Shown: one piece after another, positions 23,341 through 34,320 of the stretch
Position numbering within the stretch: position 1 is the first letter of the stretch
Layout: each line of letters begins with the position of its first letter
NCBI RefSeq assembly: GCF_024295805.1
Contig: NZ_JANCLX010000002.1
Span: forward strand, 32,064 to 96,063
Length of the DNA stretch: 64,000 nt
Reading direction: 5' to 3'
DNA from: Streptomyces cucumeris
GTDB lineage: Bacteria > Actinomycetota > Actinomycetes > Streptomycetales > Streptomycetaceae
The notes under the pieces: generated by a model
What the model saw: the letters and a program-made list of their open reading frames with translations, nothing else
Database searches by the model: none
What the model was told of the DNA's origin: nothing
Made by a program: the position numbers and the translations under genes

Positions 23341-24213
23341 TTGACTGAGCAGCTGCGTTTGATGGCCGTGCACGCGCACCCTGACGACGAGTCGAGCAAG
23401 GGCGCGGCCACCATGGCCAAGTACGTGTCCGAGGGGGTGGACGTGCTGGTCGCGACCTGCACCGGTGGTGAGCGCGGCTCCATCCTCAACCCCAAGCTCC
23501 AGGGGGACCCCTATATCGAGGAGCACATCCACGAGGTCCGCGCCAAGGAGATGGACGAGGCGCGCGAGATCCTCGGTGTGAAGCAGGAGTGGCTGGGGTT
23601 CGTGGACTCCGGGCTGCCCGAGGGCGACCCGCTGCCGCCGCTGCCGGAGGGCTGCTTCGCGCTCCAGGACGTGGAGGAGGCGGCGGGCCGGCTGGTGGAG
23701 CTGATCCGCACCTTCAAGCCGCAGGTGATCACCACCTATGACGAGAACGGCGGCTATCCGCACCCCGACCACATCATGACCCACAAGATCACGATGGTGG
23801 CCTTCGAGGCGGCGGGCGACCCCGAGCGCTACCCCGGGACCGGGGAGCCGTGGCAGCCGCAGAAGCTCTACTACAACCAGGGCTTCAACCGGCCGCGCAC
23901 GGTCGCGCTGCACGAGGCGCTGCTGGCCCGCGGGCTGGAGTCGCCGTACGGGGAGTGGCTGGAGCGCTGGAAGGACTTCGGACGGCCCGAGCGCACCCTG
24001 ACCACGTATGTGCCGTGCGCCGAGTTCTTCGAGATCCGCGACAAGGCGCTGATCGCGCACCGTACGCAGATCGACCCCGACGGCGGCTGGTTCCGCGTCC
24101 CGATGGACGTCCAGCGGGAGGTCTGGCCCACGGAGGAGTACGAGCTCGCCAAGTCGCTCGTGGACACCTCCCTCCCCGAGGACGACCTCTTCGCGGGCAT
24201 CCGCAACAATTGA
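23341..24213 (+). CDS. mca: Mycothiol S-conjugate amidase Mca
   Basis: The 290-residue zinc amidase cleaves mycothiol S-conjugates, releasing the mercapturate for export and recycling the glucosaminyl-inositol part. It belongs to the PIG-L/LmbE family. Zinc ligands are visible in AHPDDESSKG (His13, Asp16) and in YPHPDHIMTH (His144). The GGERGSILNP and TYDENGGYPHPDH segments fit Mca rather than MshB. The start is an unusual TTG at 23341. It is divergent from a DUF4307 gene and followed after five bases by a small membrane protein. Together they form the conserved actinobacterial mca locus. Confidence 0.95.
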   Translation: MTEQLRLMAVHAHPDDESSKGAATMAKYVSEGVDVLVATCTGGERGSILNPKLQGDPYIEEHIHEVRAKEMDEAREILGVKQEWLGFVDSGLPEGDPLPPLPEGCFALQDVEEAAGRLVELIRTFKPQVITTYDENGGYPHPDHIMTHKITMVAFEAAGDPERYPGTGEPWQPQKLYYNQGFNRPRTVALHEALLARGLESPYGEWLERWKDFGRPERTLTTYVPCAEFFEIRDKALIAHRTQIDPDGGWFRVPMDVQREVWPTEEYELAKSLVDTSLPEDDLFAGIRNN

Positions 24214-24217
24214 CCTC

Positions 24218-24481
24218 ATGATGAGCTCGACCAGCACCCTCGCCGTAACGCACCTCGTCCCGCTCGCCAAGGAGCTGGACGAGAACAAGGTGACTCCGGG
24301 CGTCCTCGGTTTCATCGTCTTCGCACTGATCGGCGGCGCGGTGTGGCTGCTGATGAAGTCCATGAACAAGCACATGAAGAAGGTGGACTTCGAGGAGGGC
24401 CCCGAGCCCGCCAAGGCGTCCGCCGGGACCGCGGCCAGCACCGCCCCCGCCGACCGCCCCAAGGGCGAGAGCCCGGCCTGA
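24218..24481 (+). CDS. Small membrane protein downstream of mca
   Basis: The 87-residue protein has one transmembrane helix (about residues 30-48: VLGFIVFALIGGAVWLLMK). A basic and acidic cytoplasmic segment follows (MNKHMKKVDFEEGPEP), with an Ala/Pro/Ser-rich tail. Similar proteins follow mca in other Streptomyces. The start is ATG 24218 or 24221, directly after mca with a five-base gap, so it is probably co-transcribed. Function is unknown. Confidence 0.8.
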   Translation: MMSSTSTLAVTHLVPLAKELDENKVTPGVLGFIVFALIGGAVWLLMKSMNKHMKKVDFEEGPEPAKASAGTAASTAPADRPKGESPA

Positions 24482-24535
24482 CCCGACCCGTCGGGCCGGT
24501 GCCCCGCCGGGCCCCCGCCGGGCCGTCTCCCACGA

Positions 24536-24570
24536 GCTGATCCACGAAGGCCGCGGCGGGACAGGACCTA
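24536..24570 (-). repeat. Dispersed intergenic repeat, copy C (half unit)
   Basis: AGCTGATCCACGAAGGCCG beginning at 24536, then GGGACAGGACCTA to 24570, resembles the right arm of copy B at 37787-37819. In both places the CTA trinucleotide is the stop codon (TAG) of a minus strand gene. It may act as a terminator after that gene. Confidence 0.55.
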
Positions 24571-27500
24571 GGCGGCGGGAGCGTCCGGCAGCACCGCCGT
24601 GACCTCACGGGAGTGGCGGCTCGGGACCATCCCGAGCTGCCACGCCTGCCAGCCCGTCTCCGGCTCCACACCGCGCTCCAGCACCAGCGCGAACGCGTCC
24701 GCGCACCCCTCCAGCCGGGGGTCCCGGGGCGGGTCCTGCTCACGGAGCTCACGGCGGAGCTCCGCCAGCTCCTCCTGAGCCACCGCGGTACCGATCACCG
24801 AACCGCCCGCCGAGGCGAACGGCAGCAGGGTGCAGCGCAGGAACCGGGCCCAGGAGCGGCCGCGCCGGTCCTCGTACCCGGCGAACAGCGCGGCCGCCTC
24901 GTCGACCAGCTCCAGCGCCTGGGCGGCTTTGCCGTTCCCCGCGTCGATCACGGCCAGCTCCACACAGGACCACGCCTCGCCATGGGCCACGCCCACCCGG
25001 TGGAAGTCCTGCCGGGCGTCCTGGAGGAGCTGACGGGCGAACCCGCTGTTGCGCAGCGAACCGGTCTGGGCCGCCCTGAGGTCCCGGGTGACCCGCGCCG
25101 AATGGTGCCGGGCGCAGGCCAGCCCGTACGCGTCCCGCATCCGGCTGAACATGGTGCGGGCCCGCTCCAGCTCGCGCACCGCCGAATCGTGGTCGCCGCG
25201 CTCCTCCAGCGCCTGGCCCAGGTAGTACAGCGTCCACGCCTCACCGCGCGCGTCCTCGTTCTCCCGGTGGCGGGAGAGGGCCTGGCGGAGCTGGTCGACG
25301 GCGACCGACGCCTCCCCGTCCACCAGCCGGGCCCGCGCCAGCTGGGTCAGCGCCCATGCCTCGCCGCGCTGGTCATGGGTGGTGCTGTAGGCGTCCAGCG
25401 CCTCCCGCAGCTCGGCCTCCGCGCGCCCCACCTCGCCCATCCGCAGACATGCCTGGCCCAGCTGGAAGTGGGCCCATGCCTGGCCGTGCAGACTCTCGCT
25501 CTCCCGGTGCAGCTCCAGGGCACCGGCCAGCAGCTCCAGCGCTTCGGCCAGCCGCCCCCGGTCCCGCTCCACGGCGGCCAGCGCGTGCATCGTCCAGGCG
25601 CGGTCCCCGCGCAGCGCCTCGGCGGACTGGAGCCCCAGCGCCTCGCGCAGCTTCGCCGCGGCCTCCGCGAGCTGGCCCTGGTGGTGCAGGGTGATGCCCA
25701 GACTGCACAGCGCCCGGGCCGCCCCGGCCTCGTGCTGGGCCTCGAAGTACAGGTCCACCACCGAGGACAGGGTGGTGCGCGCCTGGTCCAGCTCACCGAG
25801 CTGGCGGGCGGCGATACCGGTGCGCCACTGCACGGACCGCACCAGCAGCCCCTGGTCGACGGCCTGGGTCAGCTCGCTGATCTCGCCCAGCCGGTAGAGA
25901 TCGCCGCGCAGCAGGCAGTAGTCGCACAGGGCGCCCAGCAGATGCAGCACCGCGGACTGGTCCACGCCCTCCGCGTGGCGCAGCGCCGCGGTGATGAAGC
26001 TGGACTCGTCGTCCAGCCAGCGCAGCGCGGACTCCAGCGAGGTGAAGCCGTGGCCCGCGCCCTTGGCGAAGATATCGGCGCGGGTGGACGTCTTGCCGTC
26101 GACCAGCCGGATCACCGAGTCCGCCAGCTCGGCGTAGCTGCGGATCAGCCGCTCCTGGGCGGCGGTGCGCTGCTCCGGCTCCTCCTCGTCCAGCAGCCGG
26201 GCATGGGCGAAGGTCCGCAGCACATCATGCAGGCGGTAGCGGCTGCCCCGGACGTGCTGGATCAGCCCGGCGCGGGCCAGCGCCTCCAGATGACGGGCCG
26301 CCTCCTGCTCATCGGTGGCCAGCAGCGCGGCCGCGGCGGCCGTGCCCAGACTGGCCCGCCCGGCCAGCGCCAGCCGCCGGAACAGCCGCCGGGCGCCCTC
26401 CGGCTGGTCGGTGTAGCGCAGCCACAGGGTGCGCTCGACGGCGCCCACCGGGCCGTACGCCTCCAGCTCGGTGACCAGGGCGGCGGGGGTGCGCACACCC
26501 AGCGAGGAGCCCGCGATCCGCAGCGCCAGCGGCAGCCGCCCGCACAGCACCGCGATCCGCTCGACGGACTGCGCGTCATAGGGCCCGGCCCCCGCGGGCT
26601 CCTCGGCGGACTCCCGCAGCAGCTCCTCGGCGCCCGGCTCGTCCAGCGGGCCCACCTCCAGCCGGTGCACCCAGGCGCCGAGGTCGGCGGGCAGGGTGAT
26701 CGGGGTGCGCGAGGTGACCAGGATCAGGCTGTCGGACTGCTCGGGGACCAGGGTGCGCACCTGCTCCGCATCGCTGGCGTCGTCCAGCACGATGGTGACG
26801 GGCAGCCCGGTCAGATGCTGGTGGTACAGCTCGGTGAGCCGCTTGACGTGCTGCTCCTGGCTGGAGCGCTCCCGGAACAGCAGCTGGTCCCGGGGCGCGC
26901 CCAGCCGGTTCAGCAGGTGCAGCAGCGCGTCACGCGTCGGCAGCGGGGCCTGTCCGGCGCTGTCCCCGCGCAGATCCACCAGACACGCCCCGCGGAACTG
27001 GTCCCGCAGATGGTGCGCCGCGCGCACGGCCAGCATGGTGCGGCCCGAGCCCGGCGGCCCCTCCAGCAGCACCACGGTCGGCCGGGTCTCGGTGCTGGCC
27101 CGGGCCTGCCGCACCCACTGCGCGATCTGGGTGATCTGGGCGCGGCGCCCGGCGAACGGACCCTCCGCCTCAGGGAGATGGGCGAAGGACTGCTCCAGCA
27201 CGGTGCGTCTGCGGGCGGCCTGGCTGCGGTCGGCACCGCGCAGCCGCGGCGCCTGTCCCGCGGCGGCCGACACCCGCTTCGAACCGCCGCCCTGACGGGT
27301 GGCGGCCGTGGTCATCCGGTGCTGGTCGATGAACGGGCGGATGCCGCGCACCTCGACCGCCGTGAGCCACTGCAGCCGTAGCTGCTCCGCCCCGCCCGGC
27401 TGATGGCGCAGCGCGGCCTGACGGTGGGCCGCGGGCCAGTGTCCCGCCGTGAGCTTGAGGACCGCGGCAGCCGATCCGGCCAGCGCCGCGGTCACGCCCG

Positions 27501-27846
27501 CGCCCAGCGCGGCGCCCACCGGGACACCGAAGGTGAGGTCCGCGCCGAACGCCGCGGCCGCCGCGACCGCGACCGCGAGCGCAGGGGTGCCGAGCTGTCC
27601 GCCCGACAGCCGCGCGGACAGCGGCCGGCTGCCCGCCTCCGACTCCTCCAGAGCGCGCACATACGCGCCGTACTCCTCGGCCGCACTGGCCGCCATCCCC
27701 TCCAGCGCGCCGCGCGCCCGGCTGAGCAGCACCCCGCCGTCCGTGCGCCCGCCCGAACGGCGCACCTCCTCCTCCACGGCACGCGACAGCAGCCGCTCGA
27801 CCTCGGTCCGATGACTGTCCCGAAGCGCCTCCAGCGAGCCCGGCAT
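24568..27846 (-). CDS. Large STAND-type NTPase with TPR repeats
   Basis: The 1092-residue protein begins with a helical region and two hydrophobic stretches (about residues 86-130). An NTPase core follows at about residues 250-560. The P-loop reads GPPGSGRT (263-270), with Arg in place of the usual Lys at 269. Walker B is TIVLDDA (351-357), and ILVTSR and [14 protein letters not shown] follow as in NB-ARC proteins. The C-terminal half is a long TPR array ([32 protein letters not shown]). Such STAND proteins act as switches or scaffolds in signalling. ATG 27846 follows GAGGAGGGGGATCCC. No DNA-binding domain is visible. It is divergent from a DUF255 gene. Confidence 0.85.
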   Translation of the reverse strand: MPGSLEALRDSHRTEVERLLSRAVEEEVRRSGGRTDGGVLLSRARGALEGMAASAAEEYGAYVRALEESEAGSRPLSARLSGGQLGTPALAVAVAAAAAFGADLTFGVPVGAALGAGVTAALAGSAAAVLKLTAGHWPAAHRQAALRHQPGGAEQLRLQWLTAVEVRGIRPFIDQHRMTTAATRQGGGSKRVSAAAGQAPRLRGADRSQAARRRTVLEQSFAHLPEAEGPFAGRRAQITQIAQWVRQARASTETRPTVVLLEGPPGSGRTMLAVRAAHHLRDQFRGACLVDLRGDSAGQAPLPTRDALLHLLNRLGAPRDQLLFRERSSQEQHVKRLTELYHQHLTGLPVTIVLDDASDAEQVRTLVPEQSDSLILVTSRTPITLPADLGAWVHRLEVGPLDEPGAEELLRESAEEPAGAGPYDAQSVERIAVLCGRLPLALRIAGSSLGVRTPAALVTELEAYGPVGAVERTLWLRYTDQPEGARRLFRRLALAGRASLGTAAAAALLATDEQEAARHLEALARAGLIQHVRGSRYRLHDVLRTFAHARLLDEEEPEQRTAAQERLIRSYAELADSVIRLVDGKTSTRADIFAKGAGHGFTSLESALRWLDDESSFITAALRHAEGVDQSAVLHLLGALCDYCLLRGDLYRLGEISELTQAVDQGLLVRSVQWRTGIAARQLGELDQARTTLSSVVDLYFEAQHEAGAARALCSLGITLHHQGQLAEAAAKLREALGLQSAEALRGDRAWTMHALAAVERDRGRLAEALELLAGALELHRESESLHGQAWAHFQLGQACLRMGEVGRAEAELREALDAYSTTHDQRGEAWALTQLARARLVDGEASVAVDQLRQALSRHRENEDARGEAWTLYYLGQALEERGDHDSAVRELERARTMFSRMRDAYGLACARHHSARVTRDLRAAQTGSLRNSGFARQLLQDARQDFHRVGVAHGEAWSCVELAVIDAGNGKAAQALELVDEAAALFAGYEDRRGRSWARFLRCTLLPFASAGGSVIGTAVAQEELAELRRELREQDPPRDPRLEGCADAFALVLERGVEPETGWQAWQLGMVPSRHSREVTAVLPDAPAA

Positions 27847-28001
27847 GGGATCCCCCTCCTCGCGCATGTGCCACGCGTCGACCGCGTGTTGCTCCCAAGT
27901 CTTCCGTTTCTGGCTCTTATCCGGCAGCCCTGTGGATAACTCCCGCCGGAGCCGCCCTGTGGACAACTCGCGTCATCCGGGAGTTGGGAGAGGATGGGGG
28001 C

Positions 28002-30038
<2,037 letters not shown>

Positions 30039-30081
30039 CGCCGGCGGGGCACGGCCCCACGCCCGCGCGGCCCGTGCCCCC

Positions 30082-30106
30082 GCCCCTGCCCACAGCGGGC
30101 AGGGGC
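30082..30106 (+). terminator. Terminator after the DUF255 gene
   Basis: GCCCCTGCCC at 30082-30091 pairs with GGGCAGGGGC at 30097-30106 around a five-base loop, 44 bases past the stop codon. Confidence 0.8.
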
Positions 30107-30144
30107 ACCGGGCAGCCTGGTGGTGCCTCAGTCCGTGTGACGTG

Positions 30145-30170
30145 TGAGGGCCCGCCCCGCCGGGCCCTCA
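30145..30170. terminator. Second hairpin between convergent genes
   Basis: TGAGGGCCCG at 30145-30154 pairs perfectly with CGGGCCCTCA at 30161-30170. It lies 74 bases past the stop of the minus strand TetR gene, on its downstream side, and could serve both directions. Confidence 0.7.
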
Positions 30171-30243
30171 GCCCCCGCCGGGGCCGGTCCGGCCGGGCTG
30201 CCGCCCCGTCGGGGGCCGACGCACGTCAGCGGTGGTCGGTGGG

Positions 30244-30870
30244 TCAGAGGGGGAGGCCGCAGGAGAGGAGGTCGAGGGCTTGGTCGAGGGTGGCTTCCAT
30301 GTCCTCGACCCGGCGGTGGTCCAGGCAGTGGAAGATGGCCTCCTGGAGCGCGCCCAGGATCGCTCCGACCGTGACGCGCACCTCGAAGTCGTCCGGTGAG
30401 CGGCCGCTGCGCTCGGCCATCGCCTCGCCCAGCGTCGCGCTCGTCGTGGCCAGTCCCTCGCCCAGGCGGGCGCGCAGCGCCGGGATACCGCGCACCAGGG
30501 TGAGCCGGGTCAGCAGTTCCTTGCGCTCGGCCGCGGTGAACTGCCCCAGCAGGTCCAGGAGCACGCGGCGCAGCGCCGCGACCGGGGACTCGTCCAGGGG
30601 GCGTTCGCGGATCGCGGCCGCGATGAGCGCGTCGTACTCGTCCGTGAGGACGATGTCTTCCTTGGTGGGGAAGTAGCGGAAGACGGTGCTGGGGGAGACA
30701 TCGGCCGCCTCGGCGATCCGGTCTACCGGGGTGGCGTCGTAGCCCTGTTCCACGAAGAGCCGGTAGGCCGCCTGCCGGATCGCCCGCCGGGTCTTGATCT
30801 TCTTCCGCTCACGGAGCCCGGGGGCGGTCCGCGGCGCGGACCGCTCGGCGGCGGACATCGTGCGTGCCAT
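30244..30870 (-). CDS. TetR-family transcriptional regulator
   Basis: The 208-residue regulator has an N-terminal TetR DNA-binding domain: LRERKKIKTRRAIRQAAY, then DATPVDRIAEAADVSPSTVFRYFPTKEDI (given in parts: VDRIAEAADVS and TVFRYF). The C-terminal domain resembles the MftR/AcrR-type all-helical dimer domain (AVGAILGALQEAIFHCLDH). The start is uncertain: ATG 30870, 30879 and 30858 are all in frame, and none has a strong site. No ligand or target is evident. It lies downstream of, and on the same strand as, the hemolysin III gene (69 bases apart), so it may control or be expressed with it. Confidence 0.85.
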   Translation of the reverse strand: MARTMSAAERSAPRTAPGLRERKKIKTRRAIRQAAYRLFVEQGYDATPVDRIAEAADVSPSTVFRYFPTKEDIVLTDEYDALIAAAIRERPLDESPVAALRRVLLDLLGQFTAAERKELLTRLTLVRGIPALRARLGEGLATTSATLGEAMAERSGRSPDDFEVRVTVGAILGALQEAIFHCLDHRRVEDMEATLDQALDLLSCGLPL

Positions 30871-30939
30871 GTCTCTCATTGTCCGGCATCGGCCTTGGAA
30901 CGGGGCCGATTCCGCCTCCACTTCCGGCGGAGGAGCGTG

Positions 30940-31650
30940 TCAGGGGTGCTGATAGGCCACCAGCGAGATGCCCACGTAGTGCACCACGAACGCCGCCAGC
31001 GTGAACGAGTGGAACACCTCGTGGAAGCCGAACCAGCGCGGCGAGGGGTTGGGGCGCTTGGTCCCGTAGATCACCGCGCCCGCGCTGTAGAGCAGTCCGC
31101 CGACGATGATCAGCGTCATCACGGCGATTCCGCCGGTCCGCATGAAGTCGGGGAGGAAGAAGACCGCCGCCCAGCCCAGCGCGATGTAGCACGGGGTGTA
31201 GAGCCAGCGCGGGGCGCCGACCCAGAACACCCGGAAGGCGATCCCGGCGAGCGCTCCGGCCCACACCAGCCACAGCAGTAGCTGCTGTTTGCCGTCCGGC
31301 AGGAGCAGCAGCGTGAAGGGCGTGTAGGTGCCCGCGATGATCAGGAAGATATTGGCGTGATCCAGCCGCCGGAGCACCGCGGTGGCGCGCGGGCCCCAAT
31401 TGCCGCGGTGGTACAGCGCGCTGACCCCGAACAGCGCGCACGCGGTCAGCGTGAAGATGGCGCAGGCCAGGCGGCCGCGCGGGCTGTCGGCGAGTGCGGT
31501 GAGGACCACCCCGGAGATCAGCGCGGCAGGGAACATGCCGGCGTGCAGCCAGCCGCGCAGCAGGGGCTTCAGGGGGAGCGGTGGGGTTGCTTCGGGCCCT
31601 GGGGATTCGTCAACGGCGGCGTCGGGCGAGGCGGCAGTCATGGCGCTCAT
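30940..31650 (-). CDS. Hemolysin III family membrane protein (YqfA/PAQR-like)
   Basis: The 236-residue protein has about seven transmembrane helices and the hallmarks of the hemolysin III/PAQR family. These are the first-helix region GWLHAGMFPAALISGV, the SALYHRGNW motif with His, LDHANIFLIIAGTYTPF with Asp and His, and the C-terminal GFHEVFHSFTLAAFVVHY with two His. These His and Asp residues form the family's metal site. Despite the name, most members are not toxins; they are related to adiponectin-receptor-type hydrolases. The start is ATG 31650; longer frames enter the promoter. Confidence 0.9.
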   Translation of the reverse strand: MSAMTAASPDAAVDESPGPEATPPLPLKPLLRGWLHAGMFPAALISGVVLTALADSPRGRLACAIFTLTACALFGVSALYHRGNWGPRATAVLRRLDHANIFLIIAGTYTPFTLLLLPDGKQQLLLWLVWAGALAGIAFRVFWVGAPRWLYTPCYIALGWAAVFFLPDFMRTGGIAVMTLIIVGGLLYSAGAVIYGTKRPNPSPRWFGFHEVFHSFTLAAFVVHYVGISLVAYQHP

Positions 31651-31896
31651 GCTACCTACGCCACCGTAAGTTACCGCCCCATGTCGAGTGGTGATGGTCA
31701 CCAAGGTGCCCACTGGACAGATGGCTCACACCGTCGGATGATCAAATGAGCGCGGTCGGCACCGGATGAGCTGAGCATCCGGGTCGCAGCCCCCAAGGGG
31801 TAGCTGTCTCCATAAAAGCGGATGTGCGTGCACATATCCGCACAAACCCTCAATCGATAACGCCGGACCATGCCATTCCGGCGGGATGGAGCGATC
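31651..31896. other. Spacer between hemolysin III gene and pckG
   Basis: This 246-bp spacer is clearly more A/T-rich than the coding DNA. It must contain the divergent promoters. A GGTAACTTACGGTGGCGTAG region (about 31656-31675, minus strand) holds a possible -10 for the hemolysin III gene. Near 31862-31887, CCGG...CCGG symmetry surrounds the unused upstream ATG of pckG. No gene was found in it. Confidence 0.35.
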
Positions 31897-33738
31897 GTGG
31901 CGCCCAGCAATGTGGCTTCCTCCCTCACCAGCCCGGCCCCGACCAGCCACCAGGGGCTCATCGCCTGGGTCGGCGAGATCGCCGCCCTCACCCAGCCCGA
32001 CGCGGTGGTCTGGTGCGACGGATCAGAGGCGGAGTACGGCCGGTTGTGCGGCGAGCTGGTCGAGAAGGGCACCTTCAAACGCCTGGATCCGATCAAGCGC
32101 CCGAACTCGTACTACGCGGCCTCCGACCCCAGCGATGTGGCCCGGGTCGAGGACCGCACGTACATCTGCTCCGAGAAGGAGGCGGACGCGGGCCCGACGA
32201 ACCACTGGAAGGCTCCCGCCGAGATGCGCGAGATCTTCTCAGGTGAGCAGGGGATCTTCCGCGGCTCGATGCGCGGCCGCACGATGTACGTGGTGCCCTT
32301 CTGCATGGGTCCGCTGGGCTCGCCGCTGTCCGCGATCGGCGTCGAGATCACCGACTCCGCCTACGTGGCGGTCTCCATGCGCACCATGACCCGCATGGGG
32401 CAGGACGTCCTGGACGTCCTCGGCGACGAGGGCTTCTTCGTGAAGGCCGTGCACACCCTCGGCGCCCCGCTGGAGCCCGGCCAGGCCGACGTGCCGTGGC
32501 CCTGCAACTCCACCAAGTACATCTCGCACTTCCCCGAGGCGCGGGAGATCTGGTCCTACGGCTCCGGCTACGGCGGGAACGCCCTGCTCGGCAAGAAGTG
32601 CTACGCGCTGCGTATCGCCTCGGTCATGGCGCGTGACGAGGGCTGGCTCGCCGAGCACATGCTGATCCTCAAGCTCACCCCGCCGCGCGGTGAGGCCAAG
32701 TACGTCGCCGCCGCCTTCCCCAGCGCCTGCGGCAAGACCAACCTCGCGATGCTGGAGCCGACCATCCCCGGCTGGACGGTCGAGACCATCGGCGACGACA
32801 TCGCCTGGATGCGGTTCGGCGAGGACGGCAGGCTCTACGCGATCAACCCCGAGGCGGGCTTCTTCGGAGTCGCGCCCGGCACCGGTGAGCACACCAACGC
32901 CAACGCCATGAAGACCCTGTGGGGCAACTCGGTCTTCACCAACGTCGCGCTCACCGACGACGGCGATGTGTGGTGGGAGGGCATGACCGAGGAGGAGCCC
33001 GCTCATCTGACCGACTGGAAGGGCAACGACTGGACCCCGGCCGCCGGGACGCCCGCGGCCCACCCCAACGCCCGTTTCACCGTTCCCGCCGGCCAGTGCC
33101 CGATCATCGCGCCCGAGTGGGAGGACCCCAAGGGCGTGCCGATCTCGGCGATCCTCTTCGGCGGCCGCCGCGCCAGCGCGGTCCCGCTGGTCACCGAGTC
33201 CTTCGACTGGCAGCACGGTGTCTTCCTGGGCGCCAACGTGGCCAGCGAGAAGACCGCCGCGGCCGAGGGCAAGGTCGGTGAGCTGCGCCGCGACCCGTTC
33301 GCCATGCTGCCGTTCTGCGGTTACAACATGGGCGACTACATGGCTCACTGGGTCAAGGTCGGCAAGAAGGACGACGCGGAGGCGGCGGCCAAGCTGCCGA
33401 AGATCTACTACGTCAACTGGTTCCGCAAGGACGCCGGTGGCCGCTTCGTGTGGCCGGGCTTCGGTGAGAACAGCCGGGTGCTGAAGTGGATCGTCGACCG
33501 GCTGGACGGCAAGGCCGAGGGTGTGGAGACCCCGATCGGTGTGCTGCCGACCCGTGAGGCGCTGGACACCGACGGTCTGGGCATGGCCGACGCCGACCTG
33601 GACCTGCTGCTCACCGTCGACAAGGACGTGTGGCGCGAGGAGGCGGCGCTCGTCCCCGACCACCTCAACACCTTCGGTGACCACACGCCGAAGGAGATGT
33701 GGGACGAGTACCACGCCCTGGTGAAGCGTCTGGGCTGA
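31897..33738 (+). CDS. pckG: Phosphoenolpyruvate carboxykinase (GTP)
   Basis: The 613-residue enzyme converts oxaloacetate and GTP to PEP, CO2 and GDP, linking the TCA cycle to gluconeogenesis. The kinase motif is FPSACGKTN with the reactive cysteine at about Cys278 (275-282). Other family marks are [20 protein letters not shown] near residue 75, [24 protein letters not shown] and [14 protein letters not shown] start it at GTG 31897, which has GGATGGAGC upstream and gives the usual length; ATG 31870 lacks a site. A perfect 36-bp palindromic terminator follows. Confidence 0.96.
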   Translation: MAPSNVASSLTSPAPTSHQGLIAWVGEIAALTQPDAVVWCDGSEAEYGRLCGELVEKGTFKRLDPIKRPNSYYAASDPSDVARVEDRTYICSEKEADAGPTNHWKAPAEMREIFSGEQGIFRGSMRGRTMYVVPFCMGPLGSPLSAIGVEITDSAYVAVSMRTMTRMGQDVLDVLGDEGFFVKAVHTLGAPLEPGQADVPWPCNSTKYISHFPEAREIWSYGSGYGGNALLGKKCYALRIASVMARDEGWLAEHMLILKLTPPRGEAKYVAAAFPSACGKTNLAMLEPTIPGWTVETIGDDIAWMRFGEDGRLYAINPEAGFFGVAPGTGEHTNANAMKTLWGNSVFTNVALTDDGDVWWEGMTEEEPAHLTDWKGNDWTPAAGTPAAHPNARFTVPAGQCPIIAPEWEDPKGVPISAILFGGRRASAVPLVTESFDWQHGVFLGANVASEKTAAAEGKVGELRRDPFAMLPFCGYNMGDYMAHWVKVGKKDDAEAAAKLPKIYYVNWFRKDAGGRFVWPGFGENSRVLKWIVDRLDGKAEGVETPIGVLPTREALDTDGLGMADADLDLLLTVDKDVWREEAALVPDHLNTFGDHTPKEMWDEYHALVKRLG

Positions 33739-33756
33739 GCCACGGGAAACGCCGAG

Positions 33757-33792
33757 GGCCGGGGCCCGCACCGTACGGTGCGGGCCCCGGCC
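33757..33792. terminator. Perfect 36-bp palindromic terminator
   Basis: GGCCGGGGCCCGCACCGT at 33757-33774 is followed directly by its exact reverse complement to 33792. It lies 19 bases past the pckG stop and 22 bases before the stop of the convergent gene at 33815, so it should serve both. Confidence 0.9.
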
Positions 33793-33814
33793 CCGTGATC
33801 GGCAGAGAGCGTCC

Positions 33815-34225
33815 TCAGCCGGTCAGGCCCAGCGCCACCGCGTGGGCATCCAGGCGCTCGGCCGCCAGCGCGGTGCCCGCGGTGTCCTCCCGGGTGGTGG
33901 CCACGACCAGGGCCCATCCGGCCAGGGTGTGCGCCCGCTGGTGCAGCGCGGCTATCCGGGCCGGGGCGGCGGCGCTCGCCGAGGGTGCGGCCCGCAGCGG
34001 GCCGCGGCCGTCGCCGAGCCGCTTGACCTGGGCGGCGATCCGCTCGGCAGCGTCGTCCAGAGCCCGGTCCGGGGCGAGGGCGCGCAACTCGTCGGTGACG
34101 GTCAGCAGCGCGGTCAGATGTCCGGCGAGCCGGATGTCCAGCTCCTCCTCGCGGGAGCGATGGGGGAAGTCGGGCTCGGGTCCGGCCATGGTGTGGACCG
34201 ACTTGGTGCGGATCGGCTCGTACAT
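33815..34225 (-). CDS. Small helical protein, unknown
   Basis: The 136-residue protein begins with MYEPIRTKSVHTMAGPEPDF, a conserved-looking head. It is then nearly all helical (REEELDIRLAGHLTALLTVTDELR, DDAAERIAAQVKRL, ARIAALHQRAHTLAGWALVV). I do not recognise the family; similar proteins are found next to pck in Streptomyces. ATG 34225 follows GGAGG by five to six bases, but this ribosome site lies in a perfect 11-bp hairpin (34226-34258), so translation may be controlled. A TTAGAC/GTCTAA palindrome lies further upstream. Confidence 0.7.
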   Translation of the reverse strand: MYEPIRTKSVHTMAGPEPDFPHRSREEELDIRLAGHLTALLTVTDELRALAPDRALDDAAERIAAQVKRLGDGRGPLRAAPSASAAAPARIAALHQRAHTLAGWALVVATTREDTAGTALAAERLDAHAVALGLTG

Positions 34226-34258
34226 GGATGGCCTCCAAAAATGCTCAGGAGGCCATCC
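34226..34258 (-). promoter_or_regulatory. Hairpin sequestering the ribosome binding site
   Basis: GGATGGCCTCC at 34226-34236 and GGAGGCCATCC at 34248-34258 are exact complements around an 11-base loop. On the minus strand the GGAGG of the gene at 33815 is in the stem, ending one base before the start codon. Folding would hide it, so this is a candidate translational switch. Confidence 0.65.
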
Positions 34259-34262
34259 TAAC

Positions 34263-34277
34263 TTAGACGCTGTCTAA
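34263..34277. promoter_or_regulatory. Palindromic candidate operator
   Basis: TTAGAC and GTCTAA flank GCT at 34263-34277, a perfect 15-bp inverted repeat. It lies 38 bases upstream of the start of the minus strand gene, where a repressor would block transcription. It is in an unusually A/T-rich patch. No adjacent regulator is an obvious owner. Confidence 0.5.
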
Positions 34278-34320
34278 AGTTGAGTCTTCGCTAAAACGGA
34301 TCACCCGGATCCGGCGCCGC

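Noticed and set aside
24613..27381. A 922-codon plus strand frame opposite the STAND gene
   Set aside because: Antisense shadow rich in Gln, Leu, Arg and Gly; the minus strand protein has NTPase and TPR motifs.
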